DNA of 64,000 bases from Cystobacter ferrugineus (lineage in GTDB: Bacteria > Myxococcota > Myxococcia > Myxococcales > Myxococcaceae), in assembly GCF_001887355.1 (NCBI RefSeq), contig NZ_MPIN01000002.1, positions 1,030,510 through 1,094,509 on the forward strand, given 5' to 3'. The notes under the pieces are model-generated. The model saw nothing but the letters and a program-made list of their open reading frames with translations. It did no database searches and was not told the origin of the DNA. Made by a program: the position numbers and the translations under genes. Below, in pieces: positions 9,741 to 17,973 of the stretch; position 1 is the first letter of the stretch, and every line of letters begins with the position of its first letter.

Positions 9741-10778
9741 ATGTCGATGACTCCCGCCGAGCGCCAGGACAGGTTTCAAGCGGCGTTCCTGGGACTCGCC
9801 ATCGGAGATGCCCTGGGTTTTCCCCTGCGTGGCGTCCCGCCCTCCAACCTCATGCGCCTGTCGGGACTCGCGGATGACTTCGCGCCCCGTCCTCGAGGGG
9901 GCAAGTACGCCAAGGGCCAGTTCTCCGACGACACGCAGCTCATGCTCGCCACCGCCGAGAGCGTCATCCGCGAGGGCAAGGTGGATGGGCGCAGCGCCGC
10001 GGCGCACCTGGCGTGGCTGTGGCAGGAGGGCATCATCCTCCAGCCCCCCAAGGCGCTCGCCGAGGCCCTGCAGAAGCTCGCGCAGGGCACGCCGTGGATG
10101 AGCGCGGGCGCGCCCCTGGGCGTCAAGTGCCACTCGGTGCTCAGCCGCGCGCTCGTGGTGGGCCTCTTCGAGAGCAAGAGCCGCGTGCGCATCCGCCACG
10201 ACGCGGGCGTGTTGTCCGTCCTCACGCACAAGGATCCCACGTGCGCCGCGGCCGCGGCCGCCTTCGCGCAGGCGGTGGCCCTGGGGCTCACCACCAAGGA
10301 GCCGCCCACGCCCGCCGCGTTCTGCGAGGAGCTGGCCCTGGCCGCCGCCGCGCATGATCAAGAGCTGGCCGAGGAGCTGCGCCACCTGCCCCGCCTGCTC
10401 ACGTGGGATCCCGCGCGCGCCATGGCCCAGCTGCGCAAGGTGAGCGTGCCGCCCAGCCAGCTCAAGGGCGTGGACGGTCTGCCTCCGCACGTGGTGCCCG
10501 TGCTGCTCATGTCGCTCTACGCCACGCTCAAGGCCCCCAACGACTTCCGCCAGGCCGTGGAACTCACCCTGCGCTGCGGTGGCGAGGCCGACGCGGCCGC
10601 CGCCTGCACCGGTGCCCTGCTCGGCTCGCACCTGGGCACCGCCGCCATCCCCGCCCGGCTGCGCAAGAGCGTGCTGTACGCGGAGACCCTCGTGGACGCC
10701 GCGGATCGCCTCTTCCAGGCCCGCCAGGTGCGCGAGACGCTCGCCACCGCCCTGGCTCAGCAGCGCCGCCGCCGCTGA
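9741..10778 (+). CDS. ADP-ribosylglycohydrolase family protein
   Basis: About 345 residues, all-helical ARH fold expected, cytoplasmic. The N-terminal metal-site motif FLGLAIGDALGFPLR and the following QFSDDTQLMLATAES (first pair of metal-binding Asp residues) are clear. The C-terminal metal motif, normally GGDTD, reads RCGGEADAAAACTGALLG, so the first Asp is Glu. Family members remove ADP-ribose from Arg, Ser or DNA targets, or hydrolyse related O-glycosides; the target here is unknown and the changed C-terminal motif may alter activity. Starts at 9708, 9741 and 9747 are all in frame; none has a strong ribosome site and the domain begins shortly after 9747. Confidence 0.85.
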   Translation: MSMTPAERQDRFQAAFLGLAIGDALGFPLRGVPPSNLMRLSGLADDFAPRPRGGKYAKGQFSDDTQLMLATAESVIREGKVDGRSAAAHLAWLWQEGIILQPPKALAEALQKLAQGTPWMSAGAPLGVKCHSVLSRALVVGLFESKSRVRIRHDAGVLSVLTHKDPTCAAAAAAFAQAVALGLTTKEPPTPAAFCEELALAAAAHDQELAEELRHLPRLLTWDPARAMAQLRKVSVPPSQLKGVDGLPPHVVPVLLMSLYATLKAPNDFRQAVELTLRCGGEADAAAACTGALLGSHLGTAAIPARLRKSVLYAETLVDAADRLFQARQVRETLATALAQQRRRR

Positions 10779-10919
10779 AGGCTCGGTGAGCATGCGGGCA
10801 AGCCCTCCTTCGCCCCGCCTGACTTCCCCTCACGCCCCCCCGCTTCCAGCTTCCCGGGAGAGAGCGGGACACACCTGGCACCACCCGGTGCGGTCCTGAA
10901 CGCTTCGGGAGGCAGTGGC

Positions 10920-11324
10920 GTGGAAATCGAATCGGAACAACTGGAGCGCAGGCAGCTCGAGTCGTTGTCCACGGCGGAGCTCATCCGCCATGCCATCGAC
11001 GAGGCACGGCTGCTCGCGCGGGCCGAGATCCTGCACGCGAAGAAGGAGCTCAAGGAGGAAGTGAAGGCGGCGCGCACGGCGGGCATCCTCCTGGGCGCGG
11101 GTGCCGTCCTGGGGCTCGTGGGTCTGGCGGCGGTGCTGGTGGCGGTGGGGCTCGTGCTTCCCCTGGCTCAATGGTTGGGCGTGCTGCTGGTGGGCGTCTT
11201 CCTGCTGCTCGTGGCCGGAGGGCTCGCGTTCGCCGGCAAGAAGCGCGTGCCGGACAAGCCCCTGCCGCACACCCAGGAGCGGTTGAAGACCGATGTCGTG
11301 CGCACCCGGGAGACACTGCAATGA
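10920..11324 (+). CDS. Phage-holin-3/YqjE-type two-helix membrane protein
   Basis: 134 residues from a GTG preceded by GGGAGG. An amphipathic Glu/Arg-rich N-terminus (LERRQLESLSTAELIRHAID) leads into two adjacent membrane helices (GILLGAGAVLGLVGLAAVLVAV and LPLAQWLGVLLVGVFLLLVAG) and a short cytoplasmic tail. This is the layout of the 'phage holin family'/DUF1469 inner-membrane proteins (YqjE), which are usually not phage genes. Its stop overlaps the next start as ATGA, so the two genes are translationally coupled. Confidence 0.75.
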   Translation: MEIESEQLERRQLESLSTAELIRHAIDEARLLARAEILHAKKELKEEVKAARTAGILLGAGAVLGLVGLAAVLVAVGLVLPLAQWLGVLLVGVFLLLVAGGLAFAGKKRVPDKPLPHTQERLKTDVVRTRETLQ

Positions 11325-11848
11325 GTGACCAGAACAAGGCTCAAGGGTCCATCACCACGAGCATGAGCGAGCGCGAGCAGGTGGAGCGCACCGCGGACCG
11401 TCTGCGCGACGAGCTGCTGCTCACCCTCGAGGAGCTGGACCGGCGCCGCGAGCGGGCTCTCGACATCAAGTACCAGGCGCGCCAGCTCCTCGAGCGCAAT
11501 CGCCAGACGCTCCTCGCGGTGGGCGGCGTCGCGTTGGCGGTGATCGCCGTGGGGGCGGGCTTCTCCTGGTGGAACGAGCGCCGTCAGGCGCGCATCGTGT
11601 GGGAACGGCGCGGCCGGGCCCTGCGGCGCGCCTGGGCGCATCCGGATCAGGTGGCCTCTTCCGCCAAGGAGCAGCCCCTCGCGCTCGAGCTGGGCCGCAA
11701 GCTCGTGTTCATCTTCGGCTCCGCGCTCGCCTCGGCGCTGGCGAAGAACGCCGTGTCGACACTGGTGCCCTCGTCCGAGACGCCGTCCACCAAGCAGGGC
11801 AACAAGCGCATGGGTCTGTCTCTCATGCAGCAAGAAGCCCGAGCCTGA
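11321..11848 (+). CDS. Single-helix membrane protein coupled to the YqjE-like protein
   Basis: 175 residues. The ATG at 11321 overlaps the upstream stop (ATGA). Residues 15-60 are a charged helix (REQVERTADRLRDELLLTLE), followed by one membrane helix (TLLAVGGVALAVIAVGAGFSWW) and a basic juxtamembrane segment. It resembles DUF3618/YqjD-type partners that occur next to holin-3 family genes in proteobacteria. The C-terminal half (VFIFGSALASALAKNAVSTLV) may be a second, weaker membrane segment. Function unknown, probably an envelope-stress-related inner-membrane pair. Confidence 0.7.
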   Translation: MSDQNKAQGSITTSMSEREQVERTADRLRDELLLTLEELDRRRERALDIKYQARQLLERNRQTLLAVGGVALAVIAVGAGFSWWNERRQARIVWERRGRALRRAWAHPDQVASSAKEQPLALELGRKLVFIFGSALASALAKNAVSTLVPSSETPSTKQGNKRMGLSLMQQEARA

Positions 11849-11867
11849 ACGGCTCTCACGTCGTGAG

Positions 11868-11905
11868 GCGGCGCTCTCCTCCAGGGGGCGCCGCTTTTCA
11901 TTTTT
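11868..11905 (+). terminator. Intrinsic terminator
   Basis: GCGGCGC (11868-11874) pairs with GCGCCGC (11888-11894), followed by TTTTCATTTTT. One of the clearest terminators in the window; it closes the YqjE-like operon before the acyl-CoA ligase gene. Confidence 0.75.
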
Positions 11906-12030
11906 GTTCTGACGCCGTGCGTCACCTTTCGAGACCCATCCAGTAGGGCTGGGTTTTGCGATAGTTTGTGGCCACTGAGATTCACGGGGGGGCGTCTCGT
12001 GACACCGCCCATTCCAGGAGCCCACACCTC

Positions 12031-13869
12031 ATGACGAGTCCTCGGTTCGAGACGCTGGTCGACATCTACCTCAAGAGCATCGCCAACTTTGGTCCGCGCC
12101 CGCTCTTCCTCGAGAAGAAGAACGGCCAGTGGGTGGAGATGACGTACATCCAGTTCGGTCAGAAGGTGGATGACCTGCGTGGTGGGCTGGTGCAACTCGG
12201 CGTGAGGCCCGGGGATCGCGTGGCGGTCATCTCCAACAACCGTCACGAGTGGGCGGTGGGCGCCTACGCGACCTACACGCTCGGGGCCGCCTACGTGCCC
12301 ATGTACGAGCAGCAGCAGGAGAAGGAGTGGCAGTACATCCTCAAGGACTGTGGCGCCACCCTGGTGTTCGCCGCCACGGATGCCATCGCCAAGAAGCTCG
12401 CGGCGCTCAAGGCGGAGTTGCCCGCGCTCCAGCACATCATCCGCTTCTCGGGCACCGAGCAGGAGCCCGACACCTTCGCGTCCCTGCTGCGCCGTGGCGC
12501 CGAGGCCCCCTCGGCCGCCGCTTCGCCCAAGGCCGAGGATCTCTCCGGCCTCATCTATACCTCGGGGACCACGGGCAACCCCAAGGGCGTGATGCTCAGC
12601 CACGGCAACATCGCGAACAACGTGAGCGCCATCCACCAGATCTTCCCCATGGCGTACGAGGATCGCTCGCTGTGCTTCCTGCCCTGGGCACACGTCTTCG
12701 GCCAGACGGTGGAACTGCACGCCCTGTTCTCCATGGGCGCCTCCATGGGCATCGCCGAGTCGACCGAGAAGATCATCGACAACCTGAGCGAGGTGCGGCC
12801 CACCCTCATCTTCTCCGTGCCGCGCATCTTCAACCGCATCTATGACTCGCTGCAGAAGCGCATGGCCACCGAGTCTCCCCTCAAGCGCGCGCTCTTCATG
12901 CGCGGCCTGGAGGTCGCGCGCCAGCGCAAGCTGCTCGCCGAGCAGAAGCGCTCCAGCGCGTTCCTGGACCTGCAGCACGCCTTCTTCGACAAGGTCGTCT
13001 TCTCCAAGGTGCGCGCGCGCTTCGGCGGCCGGATGAAGTATGCCTTCAGCGGCGGCGCGGCCATCTCGCGCGAGGTGGCGGAGTTCATCGACAACCTCGG
13101 CATCACCGTCTACGAGGGCTACGGCCTCACCGAGACGTCCCCCATCGCCACCGCCAACTTCCCCAACCGCCGGAAGATCGGCTCGGTGGGCACGGCCCTG
13201 CCCGGCATCCGCGTGGAGATCGATCGCACGGAGACCGGTGATCCCAAGCAGGGGGAGATCGTCGTCTTCGGCCACAACGTCATGCTCGGCTACTACAACC
13301 TGCCCGAGGAGAACGAGAAGGTCTTCACCGGGAAGGAGCCCCTGGTGCCCTCCACCGAGCGCGGCTTCCGCACCGGGGACATGGGCTACCTGGACGACGA
13401 CGGCTTCCTGTGGATCACCGGCCGCATCAAGGAGCAGTACAAGCTGGAGAACGGCAAGTACGTGTCGCCCGCGCCCATCGAGCAGGCGCTGCAGCTCTCG
13501 CCCTTCATCGTCAACGCCATGCTCCACGGGCAGAACAAGCCCTTCAACACCGCCATCCTCGTCCCGGACATGGCCGCGCTCACCCAGTGGGCCAAGGACA
13601 AGGGCCTGGACACGTCCATGCCCGCGCTGCTCAAGCTGCCCGAGGTGCAGCAGCTCTACCGCGAGCAGATCATCGAGTTCACCCCCGGCATCAAGAACTA
13701 CGAGAAGCCCCAGCACTTCCTGCTCGTCGCCGAGGACTTCACCACCGCCAACGACATGCTCACGCCCTCGCTCAAGCTCAAGCGGCGCAGCGTGCTCAAG
13801 AAGTACGGCGAGGACGTGGAGAAGCTCTACGTCGAGGCGGAGAAGAAGGGCGAGACGCGCGCCGCTTGA
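12031..13869 (+). CDS. Long-chain acyl-CoA synthetase (AMP-forming)
   Basis: 612 residues; activates a fatty acid with ATP and CoA via an acyl-adenylate. The phosphate-binding loop GLIYTSGTTGNPKGVMLSHGN lies near residues 173-193, the acyl-binding/A4 region includes PWAHVFGQTVELH, A5 is EGYGLTETSP and A7 is FRTGDMGYLDDDGFLWITGR; the catalytic Lys region near the C-terminus is KLKRRSVLKKYG. The match is to the eukaryotic-like FAA1 group of long-chain synthetases. The ATG at 12031, with CAGGAGCCC upstream, is preferred over an in-frame start at 11968. Its 3' end overlaps the convergent TfoX-like gene by 74 bp. Confidence 0.93.
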   Translation: MTSPRFETLVDIYLKSIANFGPRPLFLEKKNGQWVEMTYIQFGQKVDDLRGGLVQLGVRPGDRVAVISNNRHEWAVGAYATYTLGAAYVPMYEQQQEKEWQYILKDCGATLVFAATDAIAKKLAALKAELPALQHIIRFSGTEQEPDTFASLLRRGAEAPSAAASPKAEDLSGLIYTSGTTGNPKGVMLSHGNIANNVSAIHQIFPMAYEDRSLCFLPWAHVFGQTVELHALFSMGASMGIAESTEKIIDNLSEVRPTLIFSVPRIFNRIYDSLQKRMATESPLKRALFMRGLEVARQRKLLAEQKRSSAFLDLQHAFFDKVVFSKVRARFGGRMKYAFSGGAAISREVAEFIDNLGITVYEGYGLTETSPIATANFPNRRKIGSVGTALPGIRVEIDRTETGDPKQGEIVVFGHNVMLGYYNLPEENEKVFTGKEPLVPSTERGFRTGDMGYLDDDGFLWITGRIKEQYKLENGKYVSPAPIEQALQLSPFIVNAMLHGQNKPFNTAILVPDMAALTQWAKDKGLDTSMPALLKLPEVQQLYREQIIEFTPGIKNYEKPQHFLLVAEDFTTANDMLTPSLKLKRRSVLKKYGEDVEKLYVEAEKKGETRAA

Positions 13870-14206
13870 CGGGCGGGGCTCGCTGGGCGGCTTCCACGGC
13901 CCGGCGGGCCCAGGGCAGCAGCGCCAGGGCGTCGTCCGCCGCGTCCGGCGGCGGCGTCCAGTAGGACATGGTGACGGGCTTGCGTCCCTTGCCCGCGTCG
14001 TAGACGAAGGGCTCGCCCCCGGCCTTCTCGAAGTGGGGGCGCGTGAGTTCATCCGTCTTGAGGTACAGCCGCTCCTCGATGATGAGCCCGAACATCCTCC
14101 CACCCAGGTACACGCCCCAGCCGCCGAACATCGCCCGGGCTTGCACGGGCCCGAGCGGCTCGAGCAGCTCCAGCGTGTACTCCATGTAACTGTTCTGTCG
14201 TCCCAT
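13796..14206 (-). CDS. TfoX/Sxy N-terminal domain protein
   Basis: 136 residues. Residues 1-105 form a TfoX N-terminal domain: LLEPLGPVQARAMFGGWGVYLGGRMFGLI, then LYLKTDELTRPHFEKAGGEPFVY and MSYWTPPPDA. Sxy/TfoX proteins regulate competence with CRP in gamma-proteobacteria; stand-alone N-domains are common elsewhere with unknown roles. The last 28 residues are a Arg/Pro/Ser tail (VKRRASRPSSPPRRRASPRP) encoded opposite the end of the acyl-CoA ligase gene, with which it overlaps by 74 bp; that tail is probably structurally dispensable. Confidence 0.8.
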   Translation of the reverse strand: MGRQNSYMEYTLELLEPLGPVQARAMFGGWGVYLGGRMFGLIIEERLYLKTDELTRPHFEKAGGEPFVYDAGKGRKPVTMSYWTPPPDAADDALALLPWARRAVEAAQRAPPVKRRASRPSSPPRRRASPRPRRTS

Positions 14207-14345
14207 GGGGCTGCCTCCGTCCGCCCTTCATGCGTCATCCATGATGCCTGGCTGCCTGGTCCCTTGCCTGGCTCAGGGGGGGAGGGAGACGAGGGGGGTT
14301 GCGGAATAGTAAAAAGGGAGCAGGCCGTTCTCGCGCGGCTCCCCC

Positions 14346-15107
14346 ATGCTCATCCCCACGATCTTCCTGCTCGCTTCCGCTCCGGCAGTTACCCCCGCCC
14401 GCAACACGGTGGTTCCAGAGGTGGGTGTCCCCTTCGCTTGTGGTCGCGTGTTCCCGGTGAGCCAGGGGCACGACACGGGGAGCCACCTGCAGAACGACAC
14501 CTACGCCTGGGACTTCCGCATGCCCATCGGCACGCCCATCGTGGCCGCCCAGGATGGCAAGGTGCGCATGGCGCGCGGCGACAGCACCCAGGGCGCGTGT
14601 GATCCCAAGATGGCGTCGTACGCCAACTACGTCGTCATCGATCACTCCGGCGGCCTGGAGACCCAGTACCTGCACTTCAGCGCCGTGGTGGTGAAGCCCG
14701 GCGACACGGTGCGCAAGGGGCAGCTCATCGGCTACTCGGGCAACACCGGCTGGTCCTGCGGCCCCCACCTGCACTTCAAGGTGGCCAACACCATCAGCCC
14801 CGGGTGGAACAACCCCTCCGTGCCCGCGCGCATCGCCGGCTATGGAGATCCGGTGCGCGACACCCTCATCGCCGCTCCCGCGTGTGGCAAGCCGTCGGAT
14901 CTGTCGGTGATGGCCGCCAATGACGCGACGCGCGCCCAGCAGCCGCTGGCGCCCGAGACCCCCGCGCGTGACGGAGAGCAGGCCGCGGGCGGTATCCCCA
15001 CGGGAGCCAAGGCCATCGTGGACCGCGTGTCCAAGTCGGCCTTCGAGTCCTCGCGCCTTCCTTCCCAGGCCCAGGCGTCCGACGACGGCTCGGGCGGCTC
15101 GCGCTAG
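14346..15107 (+). CDS. M23 family metallopeptidase (LytM-like), exported
   Basis: 253 residues with a short signal peptide (MLIPTIFLLASAPAVTPA). The M23 fold is shown by YAWDFRMPIGTPIVAAQDGKV (first zinc Asp in the WDF segment, with SHLQND preceding it), VVIDHSGGLETQYLHFS, the turn GDTVRKGQLIGYSGNTGWS and the HxH zinc/catalytic motif GPHLHF. Such enzymes cut peptidoglycan cross-bridges or secreted peptides in the periplasm or outside. The C-terminal 75 residues are low-complexity and Ala/Ser-rich without a second domain. It converges with the pseudokinase gene, 15 bp apart. Confidence 0.88.
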   Translation: MLIPTIFLLASAPAVTPARNTVVPEVGVPFACGRVFPVSQGHDTGSHLQNDTYAWDFRMPIGTPIVAAQDGKVRMARGDSTQGACDPKMASYANYVVIDHSGGLETQYLHFSAVVVKPGDTVRKGQLIGYSGNTGWSCGPHLHFKVANTISPGWNNPSVPARIAGYGDPVRDTLIAAPACGKPSDLSVMAANDATRAQQPLAPETPARDGEQAAGGIPTGAKAIVDRVSKSAFESSRLPSQAQASDDGSGGSR

Positions 15108-15122
15108 CCCGCGTCCCTCGCT

Positions 15123-17903
15123 TCAGCGTCCCTTCCCCCGTTGCACGAGGGGCGCCGAGCGCGTCTGCTCCCGTTGGAGCAGGGCATCGAGCTTCCTCCC
15201 CGCGCGGATGGCCTCCCTGCGTGCCTCGCGCACCCGCGCCGAGCCGCGGGAACCCCGCAGCCGCTCGATGGTCGTGAGTGCCGCCCGCTCGCGCCGCACC
15301 GCGGCCACCCACTCCTCATGCGTGAGGCGCAGCGCCTCGTGGGCGAGCGCCAGCCTCCGGTGGGCTTCCTCCTGGGCCACCTGCTCCTTGCTCCGCTTCA
15401 GCTCCCGGGCCTGGAGCTCGGCGAGATCGCGCAGCGCTCGCTTCTCCGCCGCGTGGGCCTGGGCTTGCGCGTCCCGCGCCAGCGTCTCCGCGCCTTGTGC
15501 CATCTCCTCGGCCGCACGTGCCGCCGCGGCCTGGTACTCGGCCTCCGTCCTCGCCTCGCGCAGCAGCACCAGCGCCAGCGCCAGGAGCACCAGCCCCAGC
15601 AACGTCATGCCCCCCACGAGGAGCGCTCGCGCGCGGCGCAGGCGGCGCTGCTCGTGGGTGAAGACGGCCTCCAGGAAGTCGCGCTGGAGCGCCGACATCG
15701 CCCCGTGCGCGCGCCGTTGGAAGCGCCGGGCCTCCTCCACCCACTCGCCGCGCCACAACAGGCGCCGGGCACGGCCGCTCTCCTGCCACTGCCGGGCCGC
15801 CTGGCTCAGGTGCTTCAGGAACGTCGTGTCCTCCAGTCCCTCGTCCAGCCAATGCCGGAGCGTGGGCCAGTCATGGATGAGCGACTCGTGCACCAGCTCC
15901 ACCGCCGTGTCCGACTCGTCTCCTCCGCTGTGCAGCACGAGCAGCCGCGCGCGCACCAGGTGCTCGATGAGCCGCCGCGGCTCCGCCGGGTCGTCCGTCA
16001 GTTCGCACAGCTCCTGCATCATCACGAGCGCCCGGGTGCGCTCGGGCGTCACCAGGCGCATGCTCAGGGTCCGCGTCAGCGCCCGCTCCCGGGCGGACAG
16101 GCCCGCGAGTACCCGGTCCGCATGGCTCGCGAGCGCGTGGGTGATGCCGCCCATCGCCTCGAGCGCATCCCGTGTCAGCAGCTTGTCGCGCGTGTCCCGG
16201 GACTCCCACAGCCAGGTGGCGGCGAACTGCATCAGCGGGAGCGCGCCCTGGGTGGTCTCCAGGTGCGCCAGCATGTCGTCCACCAGCGAGGGCGTCTCGA
16301 ACCGGTAGCCCGCCAGCTCCGCCGGCCGCACCAGCGCGTCATGCAGGCCGTCCCGCGTCGGCGCGCCGAGGAAGAAGATGCCCTGGGCGAGCTCCGCCAT
16401 GAAGCGCTCGTCCTCGGGCACCCGGTCCAGGAAGTTCGAGCGCACGCAGAGCACCACGCGGATGGGCGAGGTGGCATCGTCCGCGAGGCCCGCCAGGCAC
16501 GCGGTGAAGGCCGCGCGCTCGCGTGCATCGGGCACCCGCGTGTACAGCTCCTCGAGCTGATCGACGACGAGCAGGATCTTCCGGGGCTGGCGCCGGGCGC
16601 TGTCGCGCAGCACCCTGCCCACGTAGCCGGGCTCGAGGCGCAGGCGCTCCACGCGCTGGAACTGCTCCTGGAGGTCCTGCTCGATGGACTGGGACGAGCC
16701 CACCAGGGGCTCCACCACCTGGGCCAGGGCGGCGAGGGGATCCGCGCCCGGGCGGAGGACGAACGTCTCCCACGGGGTGCCCGAGCGCTTGAGGGTGGGG
16801 AGGAGACCCGCGAGCACCAGGGAGGTCTTCCCCGAGCTGGCGGGGCCCGCCACGGTCACCATCGGCTGGTAGTGGAGCCGGTGGACGAGCGTGGCGATCT
16901 CCCGCGTGCGGCCGAAGAACCGGTCCGCGTCGGCCTCCTGGAAGGGCGCGAGGCCCACGTAGGGTGTCGTGTCCAGACGCGGCTCGGGGTTGAAGCGCTT
17001 GGGGAGGAAGGGCTCCAGGGCGCGCAGCAGCGTCGGCGCGTCGGGGCAGCGCTGATCCCTGGACTTGAGCAGGCAGCGATCGACGGCGGCGGCCAGCTCG
17101 CGTGGCAGACCCGGGGCGAGCGTGCGCAACGGCGGCAGGCGGAGGTCGAGCCGGGCCGTCACCGCCAGCTCCGGACCCCGGAGCGGGCCCAGGGGGTGCT
17201 GGCCGGCGAGCAGCTCGAAGAGGATGATGCCCACCGCCCAGATGTCCGTGAGGTGATCCACCGGGCCGTCCTGGCCCCACTGCTCCGGGGACAGGTACTC
17301 CAGGGTGGAGGGCAGCGTGCCGCGGCACGTGAGATCCTTCCCATCGTCATCGAGCAGCCCTCCGGCGAGCGCCTCCCCGGAGGCGCCCTCCCAGGGCTCT
17401 CCCGCCTGGAACATCCGGGTCATGCCGAAGTCGAGCACCTTGATGGTGCCCGAGTCCGTGACGACGATGTTCTCCGGCGTGAGCGCGTGGTGGACGAGGC
17501 CCTGCGCATGCGCACACGCCAGGGCCCTGATCACCGGCACCATCAACTCGACGGCGCGTACCGAGGACAGCCGCTGCTCATGGGTGTGCTCCCGCAGGGA
17601 CTGGCCCTGGAGGTGCTCCAGCACCAGGAAGGGGCCGTCCTCGTACTGGCCGACGTCGTGGACGGTGGCGATGTTCTCGTGGGCGCAGCGCGCGATGGCA
17701 CGGGCCTCGGCGAGGACGTGTTGGGTGAGGCCATCGTCCCGGGTGGGCAGCAGCTTGAGGGTCACACGGCGCCCCAGCCGGGTGTCCCGTGCGAGGTAGC
17801 TCTGGCCCATGCCGCGGCCGCTCAGCTCGCGGATGAGTTCGTAGTGCTGGAGGCGCAGCCCGGGTTGGATGGACGAGGGGTTCCTCGAGGGGGCCGGTGT
17901 CAT
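15123..17903 (-). CDS. Pseudokinase-STAND ATPase fusion, membrane-anchored
   Basis: 926 residues. Residues 20-300 form a Hanks-type kinase domain, but the catalytic HRD is H138-H139-A140 (LVHHALTPEN), so the catalytic Asp is absent, and the Gly-rich loop is degenerate (LSGRGMGQSY). Lys50 (VTLK) and DFG (158-160) remain. Residues 315-700 are a novel-STAND NTPase: FFGRTREIA entry motif, Walker A GPASSGKTS (353-361), Walker B KILLVVDQLEEL (442-453). A single membrane helix (about 757-780) leads to a long Ala/Glu/Arg coiled coil (785-925); the WD40 or TPR repeats common in this family are missing. Expected role: ligand-controlled signalling scaffold at the membrane. It lies 70 bp downstream of a GTPase gene on the same strand. 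Confidence 0.85.
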   Translation of the reverse strand: MTPAPSRNPSSIQPGLRLQHYELIRELSGRGMGQSYLARDTRLGRRVTLKLLPTRDDGLTQHVLAEARAIARCAHENIATVHDVGQYEDGPFLVLEHLQGQSLREHTHEQRLSSVRAVELMVPVIRALACAHAQGLVHHALTPENIVVTDSGTIKVLDFGMTRMFQAGEPWEGASGEALAGGLLDDDGKDLTCRGTLPSTLEYLSPEQWGQDGPVDHLTDIWAVGIILFELLAGQHPLGPLRGPELAVTARLDLRLPPLRTLAPGLPRELAAAVDRCLLKSRDQRCPDAPTLLRALEPFLPKRFNPEPRLDTTPYVGLAPFQEADADRFFGRTREIATLVHRLHYQPMVTVAGPASSGKTSLVLAGLLPTLKRSGTPWETFVLRPGADPLAALAQVVEPLVGSSQSIEQDLQEQFQRVERLRLEPGYVGRVLRDSARRQPRKILLVVDQLEELYTRVPDARERAAFTACLAGLADDATSPIRVVLCVRSNFLDRVPEDERFMAELAQGIFFLGAPTRDGLHDALVRPAELAGYRFETPSLVDDMLAHLETTQGALPLMQFAATWLWESRDTRDKLLTRDALEAMGGITHALASHADRVLAGLSARERALTRTLSMRLVTPERTRALVMMQELCELTDDPAEPRRLIEHLVRARLLVLHSGGDESDTAVELVHESLIHDWPTLRHWLDEGLEDTTFLKHLSQAARQWQESGRARRLLWRGEWVEEARRFQRRAHGAMSALQRDFLEAVFTHEQRRLRRARALLVGGMTLLGLVLLALALVLLREARTEAEYQAAAARAAEEMAQGAETLARDAQAQAHAAEKRALRDLAELQARELKRSKEQVAQEEAHRRLALAHEALRLTHEEWVAAVRRERAALTTIERLRGSRGSARVREARREAIRAGRKLDALLQREQTRSAPLVQRGKGR

Positions 17904-17973
17904 CGGCCACCAGGATGGTCACGAGGGAGCGTGACGCCCATTGGCACTCGAGTGCCGGGTGGGTGTCGAGCAG

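Noticed and set aside
10920-11848. Phage remnant suggested by the holin-family protein
   Set aside because: No lysin, integrase or structural phage gene adjoins; this membrane family is mostly chromosomal housekeeping in proteobacteria.
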